Shown here piece after piece: positions 51,932-57,829 of a stretch of 57,829 nt of DNA. The DNA lies in the NCBI GenBank assembly GCA_003225075.1, contig QIAP01000078.1:1-57829 (forward strand), written 5' to 3'. The notes beneath the pieces were generated by a model. That model made no database searches, was not told the origin of the DNA, and saw only the letters and a list, made by a program, of their open reading frames with translations. How positions within the stretch are numbered: the first letter of the stretch is position 1; each line of letters opens with the position of its first letter. This DNA is from Acidobacteriota bacterium (GTDB taxonomy: Bacteria > Acidobacteriota > Terriglobia > Terriglobales > Acidobacteriaceae). The translations under genes were made by a program, and so were the position numbers.

Positions 51932-52519
51932 CTAGGCCAGTTGGTAATAGCAGCCTGCTGTGCCCGCGCAGGCCCGGCAGAGTACTCTACCGTCGCGACG
52001 GACTTCACGGCGGAAATTAATTCCTTCCCCGCAAACCTCACACACAACCCGGTCACCCTTGTATCCCGGAAACTCTTCTGGCGGCAATTCCACTTTTACC
52101 CACTGCGTCGAAAATAGATCGTCATCCGCAATTTCGCGATATGCCGCCATCTGCTGCTGATTCTTATTCTCAATTTCCGGATGTATCTGGCGCGCCAAAG
52201 TTTTTGACGACTCCTTGGCAGCCACGCGAATCGCCTTGCCTGTACTGACGTCCACGAATGTAGCCGCCACCTTTCCCCAATCGCGAAACTTCAGGGCACG
52301 CTTCCCCAGGCGGCAGCCAGTGACGACGGCAACAGCGTCAGTGGCGCAACGGTCGATTTCGACGAAGGTGACGAGGCGCTTGCGGTCTTTACCGCGAGGA
52401 TCATCAATGCCCAATTTCTCCAACCCGAGCATTGCCATGCGCACACCGAGAATCTGCCCCGCGCAAAGGTGGCCATGGGCCTGCTCGGCGTCATGAAGAT
52501 ATTCATCGAGGGATTTCAT
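51932..52519 (-). CDS. FmdE-domain protein with C-terminal zinc finger
   Basis: 195 residues. The FmdE domain (about 10-150) has HGHLCAGQILGVRMA and VEIDRCATDAVAVVTGC with the conserved His and Cys residues. A C-terminal CEVCGEGINFRREVRR...CRAC forms a zinc knuckle. FmdE-type proteins accompany molybdenum formylmethanofuran or formate dehydrogenases and act in molybdenum or iron-sulfur handling. No other formylmethanofuran dehydrogenase gene is nearby, so it may serve a formate dehydrogenase elsewhere. It is the only such gene here. Confidence 0.88.
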   Translation of the reverse strand: MKSLDEYLHDAEQAHGHLCAGQILGVRMAMLGLEKLGIDDPRGKDRKRLVTFVEIDRCATDAVAVVTGCRLGKRALKFRDWGKVAATFVDVSTGKAIRVAAKESSKTLARQIHPEIENKNQQQMAAYREIADDDLFSTQWVKVELPPEEFPGYKGDRVVCEVCGEGINFRREVRRDGRVLCRACAGTAGCYYQLA

Positions 52520-52589
52520 GGGGCCTCAGCTTGCAGGTCATAAAGTCGTGTCATTCTGAGCCAAACGACGGATCTATGCCCATATATGC

Positions 52590-54074
52590 TCACTTCCGCT
52601 TCCAGCGAACGCCGTCTTTCGTGTTCTCGACAATGATCCCAGCGGCGGCAAGTTCGGCGCGGATAGCATCCGACTTGGAAAAATTGCGCGCCCGGCGCGC
52701 TTGCTCCATCTCCGCGACTTTATGGTTTACTTGCTCTGAGCTCAGGGCACCGGACTGAACAATCTCCAGCAGTTCGTTGCTGATGTCCTGCTCGCGACCC
52801 GCCGACTTCGCCCATTCGAGAATACTCTTCATCTTAGGCACGTCGTCGTCTTTAAGGACCGCAAAAATCTCCTCGAATTTGTCCATCGCGGCCAGCAGCG
52901 GTGCGACGTCGTCCTTGCGGATCTCACCATTGTCAATTGCGGCATTTGCCTTGCGCACCATGTCAAAGATGGCGGCTTGCGCCTGTGCGGTGTTGAGGTC
53001 GTCTTCGAGCGCGCTCTTCATGCGTTGAACTGTCTCGAGGGCAAGTTGCACGATGGTCGCAGTCGCGCCCTCGGAGAAATTGGCAGCCGTGAGCCGCAGC
53101 CAGAAATTGCGCAAGCGCTCCACCGAGGTGGCTGCCTGTTTTAGGCCGTCGAAAGTAAAGTTGAGCTGGTTGCGATATGGGACCGAAGACAATAAATAAC
53201 GAATTGATGAAGGCTTATGTCCCTTCAAAACCAGGTCGCGCAAGGTAAAAAAATTGCCCAGGCTTTTGGACATCTTTTCGCCTTCGACCAGCAGAAATCG
53301 CGCGTGAAACCAAAAATGGGCAAATGGCTTGCCGGTGAGTGCCTCAGATTGCGCGATTTCGTTTTCGTGATGCGGGAAAATCAGGTCTTCGCCGCCGGCG
53401 TGTAAGTCGAAACTTTCTCCCAAGGTCTCCATGGACATCACCGAGCACTCGATGTGCCAACCGGGGCGCCCGCGCCCAATGGGTGTGTCCCAGAATGCTT
53501 CGCCTGGTTTTGGCGATTTCCACAGTGCGAAGTCGCGCGCGTTGTCCTTCTCGTATTCGTCCACGTCGACGCGGGCGCCATCTTCCATGCCGGCGAAATC
53601 TCGCTTCGAAAGTTTCCCGTAATTGGGGAATTTGGCGATGCGGAAATAATAGGAACCATCCTCCGTGCGGTAAGCAAAACCCTTGCTTTCAAGTTCAGCA
53701 ATAAATTTCGCCATCTCCTGGATGTGGTCGGTGGCGCGCACAAAGATGGGCTGTTCAATGTTCACAGTGATTGTGTCTTCCAGAAATGCCCGCTCAAACT
53801 TGGCCGTGTATTCCTTCACCGGTATCGCAGCGCGAGATGAATTGCGAATGATTTTGTCATCCACGTCGGTGATGTTCATCACGTGTCGTACTTGGTATCC
53901 GCTTTGGACGAGAAAACGGTGGAGCACATCTATGGCAATAAACGTACGAAAATTTCCGATATGCCCATAGTCATAAACCGTGAGTCCGCACGCATACATG
54001 CGGACCTCGTTGTCCTCCAGCGGCCGAAATTCCTCAATCTTGCCGGAGAGCGTGTTGTAGAGGTGGAGAGCCAT
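52590..54074 (-). CDS. cysS: Cysteinyl-tRNA synthetase
   Basis: 494 residues from the ATG at 54074 (MALHLYNTLSGKIEEF), with an alternative start 11 codons upstream; neither has a strong ribosome binding site. Class I synthetase motifs are YDYGHIGNFR (HIGH) and KMSKSLGN (KMSKS), and the zinc-binding Cys in YACGLTVYDYGH, with GRGRPGWHIECSVMSMETLG further on. It loads cysteine on tRNA-Cys. It is transcribed together with the pgsA gene upstream, from which it is separated by 57 bases. Confidence 0.95.
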   Translation of the reverse strand: MALHLYNTLSGKIEEFRPLEDNEVRMYACGLTVYDYGHIGNFRTFIAIDVLHRFLVQSGYQVRHVMNITDVDDKIIRNSSRAAIPVKEYTAKFERAFLEDTITVNIEQPIFVRATDHIQEMAKFIAELESKGFAYRTEDGSYYFRIAKFPNYGKLSKRDFAGMEDGARVDVDEYEKDNARDFALWKSPKPGEAFWDTPIGRGRPGWHIECSVMSMETLGESFDLHAGGEDLIFPHHENEIAQSEALTGKPFAHFWFHARFLLVEGEKMSKSLGNFFTLRDLVLKGHKPSSIRYLLSSVPYRNQLNFTFDGLKQAATSVERLRNFWLRLTAANFSEGATATIVQLALETVQRMKSALEDDLNTAQAQAAIFDMVRKANAAIDNGEIRKDDVAPLLAAMDKFEEIFAVLKDDDVPKMKSILEWAKSAGREQDISNELLEIVQSGALSSEQVNHKVAEMEQARRARNFSKSDAIRAELAAAGIIVENTKDGVRWKRK

Positions 54075-54131
54075 GCACAAGCAGCACTGCGAAAGCGAAT
54101 CGTTCATTCTAGGGGTACGTAAGAAAAGGGG

Positions 54132-54743
54132 TCAAATGCGGTGACTGGCTGAGGCTGGAGGTGCGGAAGGAAGTTGCCCCTGGGCCTGACCATGATCGCG
54201 CAATCGCTTCTGGACAAGAAAAAGATAGTGCACGGCTGAGATGATGGTGAAGGCGAACACCGCCCGCAAAAAAACTGTCCGCGCGATCCAAACCCATCGC
54301 AATGGCTCCAAGTCAAACAGGAGCACAAAGAATACCGCGGTCACCTGGGCAAAGGTGTTTGCTTTGCCAAAAATGCTGGGACGAAAGTCGCGTAACCCGG
54401 CAATCGCATACAGCACAGCGCTGACCGCCAGGATGGAAATGTCTCGGCTGAACACCAGCACGGTGAACTTCCATGGAATGTTGTGCAGAATCGAAAGCAC
54501 TAGGAACATCGTGCTCATCAGCAGTTTGTCGGCGATGGGATCGAGATACTGGCCAAGCATGGTCTGCTGCTTAAGTTTCCGAGCCAGCACGCCGTCGAGG
54601 CCGTCGCTAATTCCTGCCGCCACAAAAAGTCCCAAGGCCCAGGAATAATGATGATTCAGCAGGTTGATGATGATGAAAGGAAGAAACAGCATGCGCACCA
54701 GCGTGAGTTGGTTGGGAGCGGTCAACAGGGTAGAGAGTTTCAC
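54132..54743 (-). CDS. pgsA: CDP-diacylglycerol-glycerol-3-phosphate 3-phosphatidyltransferase (PgsA-like)
   Basis: 203 residues from the GTG at 54743, four bases overlapping the stop of the upstream gene (GTGA); AGGGGA precedes it. The frame is open far upstream, but that stretch is the shadow of the neighbour gene. The CDP-alcohol phosphatidyltransferase motif appears in full: DGLDGVLARKLKQQ, then GQYLDPIADK, that is DGxxAR with the two later Asp. The protein has about five membrane helices and starts with TAPNQLTLVRMLFLP, as in PgsA. Confidence 0.91.
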   Translation of the reverse strand: MKLSTLLTAPNQLTLVRMLFLPFIIINLLNHHYSWALGLFVAAGISDGLDGVLARKLKQQTMLGQYLDPIADKLLMSTMFLVLSILHNIPWKFTVLVFSRDISILAVSAVLYAIAGLRDFRPSIFGKANTFAQVTAVFFVLLFDLEPLRWVWIARTVFLRAVFAFTIISAVHYLFLVQKRLRDHGQAQGQLPSAPPASASHRI

Positions 54744-55192
54744 GCCGGGTCCCCTTTGGGACCACCCTTTGTCAGGTATTCCGCGCACAACAGAACCGCC
54801 GGATCCACGCCTGTCTTGGCAGCAAACCGTTGCGAAAGCGAAGGGATGGAGCCATCCGGCAAATCCATTTCCATGCGTTCCACGCGATGCATTGGAAAAA
54901 ATACGACGCCGGGAGACGATCGTTCGCCATCTCTCACCATGACAACAAAATCTTCGAACGAGGCTAGTTCGATGCAACCAGTTCCTTCGGTGGTCGGGAC
55001 TTGCCGGACGTATTCACAAAAGAGATTGTCTATGTTGGCCACGACGGAATGCAAATCAAGCAGACCAAGCAGCCGCTGCCAGAGCGAACGGTCGGTCTCG
55101 GGATGGAATTTCAGAAGGATGGAATCTAAAGCGGGGTAGGCAACTGTGATGTTGCGGCCCACGCTGCCGTTGCCGCCCATCATTCTGGCCAT
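54740..55192 (-). CDS. Conserved-looking protein of unknown function
   Basis: 150 residues. It has no signal peptide and no membrane segment. Hydrophobic and charged blocks alternate (LWQRLLGLLDLHSVVANIDN, FEDFVVMVRDGERSSPGVVF), consistent with a folded alpha/beta domain. It overlaps pgsA by four bases, so the two are translationally coupled, a common sign of functional linkage. No cofactor or nucleic-acid motif is seen. A role connected to lipid synthesis or the envelope is inference from position only. Confidence 0.65.
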   Translation of the reverse strand: MARMMGGNGSVGRNITVAYPALDSILLKFHPETDRSLWQRLLGLLDLHSVVANIDNLFCEYVRQVPTTEGTGCIELASFEDFVVMVRDGERSSPGVVFFPMHRVERMEMDLPDGSIPSLSQRFAAKTGVDPAVLLCAEYLTKGGPKGDPA

Positions 55193-55198
55193 TACAAT
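55170..55198 (+). promoter_or_regulatory. Promoter of tRNA-Val
   Basis: TTGCCG (55170-55175) and TACAAT (55193-55198) are 17 bases apart. The tRNA begins at 55212, 13 bases after the -10 box. The stretch overlaps the start of the minus-strand gene ending at 54740. Confidence 0.6.
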
Positions 55199-55211
55199 AG
55201 TGCCTAATCGT

Positions 55212-55288
55212 AGGCGCGTAGCTCAGTTGGTTAGAGCGCTACCTTGACACGGTAGAGGTCTGGGGTTCGAGTCCCCACGTGCCTACCA
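55212..55288 (+). tRNA. tRNA-Val (anticodon GAC)
   Basis: Full cloverleaf. Acceptor AGGCGCG (55212-55218) pairs with CGTGCCT (55278-55284, one G-T pair). D stem GCTC/GAGC, anticodon stem CTACC/GGTAG around loop TTGACAC with anticodon GAC, T stem TGGGG/CCCCA around TTCGAGT, discriminator A and encoded CCA (55286-55288). The tRNA is 77 bases with CCA. Integrases often use the 3' half of tRNA genes; the integrase pseudogene ends 7 bases further on. Confidence 0.96.
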
Positions 55289-55294
55289 TGTATC

Positions 55295-56487
55295 TCACTG
55301 AATCTGCTGGGCAGCGATCGGCAGTTCTGTCGCGAGTTGTTTCTTCTCGTCAACATTCGTCAACAAAACCTGGCAAAGTTTTTCGACTGCTGCCCGTTGC
55401 TGAGAGGGGATGGGTAGGGTGTAAAGCTCCAGCGTGGTTGAAAGTTTGGAGTGACCGAGCTGTGCCTGGGCATCCTTGAGGGAACCGCCCGCCATTTGCA
55501 ACAGCGTGGCGTGCGTGCGTCTCAAGGTGTGCCAGTTCAGCCAGGTCGCTCCGATTTGTTGACCGGCAGGCTTCAGGTGACGATGGAGCAGATTGGTGTC
55601 GCTCATGGCATTGCCGTTGGCCGTCTGAAAAAGAAGATCGTCCGGTTCGCTTCGAATACCCTGCACGCGATACTGAACCAAGCAATCCACCAGAGCAAGG
55701 GGAAGAGGCAGACACCGTTTGCTGCCTTGCGTCTTGGGAGAACCGACGCGGCCCCGATAGCAGGCTTGTTCCACCCGCAGTTGTCCGGAGCCGAAGTCTA
55801 AGTCCTTCCAGCGTAGGCCGAGAATTTCTCCCACGCGCAGACCTGTAAAATCGCCAGCAAAAACATGGTTCGTACAGGTTCGCCAAGAACGCTTAAAAGT
55901 TGGGAAATCTGTTCGGGTGTTAGGACATGCTTCTCTCGAACCGACTTCTTCTCCGGCAGTTCCACTCCGGCGGCCGGATTTTCGCCCGAGTAGTAGCTCC
56001 ATTTCTTCGCCGTCGAAAAGATCTTCGACAGCAAATGCCGATAGTGATCGACACAGGCCCAACTCAGGCCAGTGTCGGCTTTCTGCAGTATGAACCGCTG
56101 CAGGTCCAGTGTCCCCATATCGCAGAGGCGACGAGCACCTAGAGCGGGCAAAATGTGGTTGTCCAAGGTGCGGCGATAGCGATCCTGGGTTGAGAGTTTC
56201 AGCACCGGGAAGACATTGGGGACAAACTGCTGTTTCACGAAATCCCCCAGGGTGACGGTCGAAAGAGGCATTACGCGACCCAGATTCAAAGGTCGCAAAT
56301 GCTCCTCGGCAAGCTTTTTGGCTTGTCTTCGAGTCAAGTCCCGGACCGCTCCCAGCGTTTTGGACGCCAGGCGTCGTCCGACACTGCCATCTTCCTTGAT
56401 GAAGTCTTCCCACCACAGTAGCTCCCAAACCGGATTGCGCTTGCCGCGTTTACGGATACAGCCATTCTGATAGCGACGACGAGCCAT
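55295..56487 (-). pseudogene. Tyrosine-recombinase (phage-type integrase), frameshifted
   Basis: The ATG at 56487 opens a core-binding domain (MARRRYQNGCIRKRGKRN, then TQDRYRRTLDNHILPALGAR). The frame is lost near 55850 at ATTTTACAGG. From there the other frame encodes the catalytic domain to 55295: GLRVGEILGLRW (Arg I), HTLRRTHATLL (HxxR) and LGHSKLSTTLELYT (His and nucleophile Tyr). All catalytic residues are present, so one missing base explains the break. It points at and ends 7 bases from tRNA-Val, the classic integrase-attL layout. Either a dead integrase of a trapped element or an assembly indel. Confidence 0.85.
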
Positions 56488-56576
56488 ATCTTTTTGCCAG
56501 CCTCCTGACTGGCTTGGCTCTCGTTGCTTTTCCGGGATGGGAAGTATATCCATTTGCTCGGCGGTGTGCGAGAAAC

Positions 56577-56987
56577 TTAAGTTGCTACCGTCTTCTTGAG
56601 TCCGGGCTCCTCATGAATGTCTTCAGCCGTCCTTTCCAGTTCGGCCAGGAGGGCATCGACACGTTTCTGCACGGCATCGCGAGCCCGCACCTTCTCTTGG
56701 TCGCGGAAGATATGACCCGCCGCTAGTTCGAGCTTTTGGATCTCTTTCTTCAATGCGTCGATTTCGTTGAGCCGTGCTTGCACCTGGAGCAGTGACTCCA
56801 TGCGTGCCGCCAGTTGGGCGGTCTGCTGTGGAAAGTACCGCCCCATTTCTTTAAGGCGCTCCATACCGTGTTGGCGCCTGACGAAATGCTGGGAACCGCA
56901 AGAATCACAAATCAGGTAAAGCTTGCCGTTTTTATCTGTGCGCACACCTAACAGCGTGCCGCACAAAAAACATGGAATTTTGTCCAT
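56577..56987 (-). CDS. Zinc-ribbon protein with a coiled-coil C-terminal half
   Basis: 136 residues from the ATG at 56987, with GGGAGA upstream; a slightly earlier Met lacks a site. CFLCGTLLGVRTDKNGKLYL and then CDSCGSQHF form a CxxC...CxxC zinc ribbon. The remainder (about 55-130) has a heptad-like pattern of Leu and charged residues (ARLNEIDALKKEIQKLELAA), a coiled coil. It probably binds DNA or protein as a dimer. It lies inside the likely element, next to the integrase. Confidence 0.65.
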   Translation of the reverse strand: MDKIPCFLCGTLLGVRTDKNGKLYLICDSCGSQHFVRRQHGMERLKEMGRYFPQQTAQLAARMESLLQVQARLNEIDALKKEIQKLELAAGHIFRDQEKVRARDAVQKRVDALLAELERTAEDIHEEPGLKKTVAT

Positions 56988-57165
56988 TTCAATATCTCCC
57001 AACGTTGACGTTTACATTGTTTTCAGCGACGCCTAAGCCTGCGACTCCGGAGAAAAAAGCCGGTTGAAGCATTGCCCCTGCGGCCTTATCCTCACTTTTC
57101 CGAGCCGTTGCGTGCTGGTATTGATCGTTAGTCATCGAGGTTTCCTTGTGTTTTGGCCTCTACCT

Positions 57166-57829
57166 ATGGGCATTCAGCCAAGAAGGGGTCGGAGCAGGAA
57201 GGCATTAACTAATGCAGAATCAAGAAGACAAGGCTGCCAAGAGGAAGAGAAGCTATTTTGGCGGAACTGCCCGATTTGCGCGCAAGAGTTTAAGGATTTC
57301 TTACCGCTGATAAAGCACGTGGAAGAGCATCGTCGGCGTGAATCTCAGGCAGTGAAGATCGAGTTGGGAGCAGACAATTATCTGCAGAAGGAGATTGAGC
57401 GTGAATTCTTACCTCATGCTCGGGACGAAACCGACAAAAAGCTGCGTCGATCTGCGGGCCAAGCTTCTAAGAGGAAAGTGGCACCCGGCACTAAGGATTT
57501 ACTTCCCTCGGTTGCAGATTGGCTGCAGGAAGCTTTGATGACGTTTCCGGAAATCAATAGGATTGTCACCAGCGACGTGAAAGTGGCGGAGCAATTGGTT
57601 GGTTTCGCCCGCCGCCTGTCCGATAATTTCCGCGAACAACGCGAGTACTTACTGAAACATCAAGATCGGGTAAGAGAGACAGGCATGGATCCCAAGTGGC
57701 TGCGGAAACCCGGCAGCCAGGTTCGGTTTGTTGCGGAATCATTGGCCGGGGCAGAGTGGAATTTGACCCCATCTACCTCTCGGGAATTCATCCGTGAGTA
57801 CAAGCCGAGAAAGAGTGCCATCCCAGCGC
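57166..57829 (+). CDS. C2H2 zinc-finger protein, C-terminus cut off by window edge
   Basis: An open frame of about 221 codons runs off the window. The first ATG is 57166; a GTG at 57148 with CGAGG upstream is an alternative, and the frame is open back to a stop at 57034. After a basic N-terminus (RRGRSRKAL) comes CPICAQEFKDFLPLIKHVEEH, a C-x2-C-x12-H-x3-H zinc finger. The rest is charged and helical with a Trp-rich stretch (SVADWLQEALM, later MDPKWLRKP). Classical C2H2 fingers are rare in bacteria outside Ros/MucR-like proteins. It lies in the likely integrated element, so it may be an element-encoded regulator. Function unknown. Confidence 0.6.
   Translation, partial: MGIQPRRGRSRKALTNAESRRQGCQEEEKLFWRNCPICAQEFKDFLPLIKHVEEHRRRESQAVKIELGADNYLQKEIEREFLPHARDETDKKLRRSAGQASKRKVAPGTKDLLPSVADWLQEALMTFPEINRIVTSDVKVAEQLVGFARRLSDNFREQREYLLKHQDRVRETGMDPKWLRKPGSQVRFVAESLAGAEWNLTPSTSREFIREYKPRKSAIPA

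Noticed and set aside
54744-54977. N-terminal extension of the pgsA frame
   Set aside because: It reads Arg/Gly-rich, overlaps the upstream gene in another frame, and the GTG at 54743 has a proper site and coupling.

Overview
The window reads as a chromosomal stretch of a free-living, aerobic, moderately GC-rich Gram-negative bacterium. The mix of families points to Acidobacteriota: ECF sigma factor plus VOC clusters, an exported DinB protein, a PuuD-type membrane protein, a REC/HD-GYP regulator, paralogous outer-membrane barrels and a FmdE-like protein. That assignment is inference, because no rRNA is present. Coding density is high, with genes on both strands in short operons.

Left part (1-21.8 kb): a truncated exported protein, a PuuD-like membrane protein, hfq-hflX, yggX, a Tat-exported flavin oxidoreductase, two related outer-membrane barrels, a STAS protein, and a LysR regulator divergent from a leuA-leuB pair. 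These are followed by a small zinc protein, a family 2 glycosyltransferase, a REC/HD-GYP regulator, a frameshifted exported protein, and a minus-strand run holding an ECF sigma factor, two VOC proteins, a BNR-repeat protein and a DinB protein. DoxX, rhomboid, GNAT and EamA genes close this part.

Middle (22-42.6 kb): a class III aminotransferase and a MOSC protein lead to a well-formed promoter, a 17-codon leader ORF and rsgA. Next come a second frameshifted exported protein, a zinc-site protein, a TPR protein and tatA. A phosphate block follows (phoU, a 35-residue membrane peptide, pit, a DUF47 gene, phoR, phoB). The block is followed by a hydantoinase A-type protein, a short 2-oxoglutarate dehydrogenase E1, rpiA, a cysteine-desulfurase-like enzyme lacking the usual Cys loop, and homoserine dehydrogenase.

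Right part (42.7-57.8 kb): an F420/FMN-type oxidoreductase is followed by the most unusual feature, a six-gene minus-strand operon. In transcription order it encodes a degenerate HD protein, a MmgE/PrpD dehydratase, a Lys4-like homoaconitase, an isocitrate/isopropylmalate-type dehydrogenase, a CitD-CitE fusion, and CitF. Together these form a dehydratase, hydratase, oxidative decarboxylase and carrier-linked lyase set that could carry out a 2-oxo acid elongation or tricarboxylate breakdown cycle. An Asp/His-rich secreted protein, FmdE, cysS, an unknown gene and pgsA follow.

A tRNA-Val(GAC) gene abuts a frameshifted tyrosine integrase, marking the edge of a likely integrated element. Beyond the integrase are a zinc-ribbon coiled-coil protein and a C2H2 zinc-finger protein that runs off the window. 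Three genes (13.9, 25.6 and 55.3 kb) each need one indel to restore a continuous reading frame; this could be real decay or assembly error.
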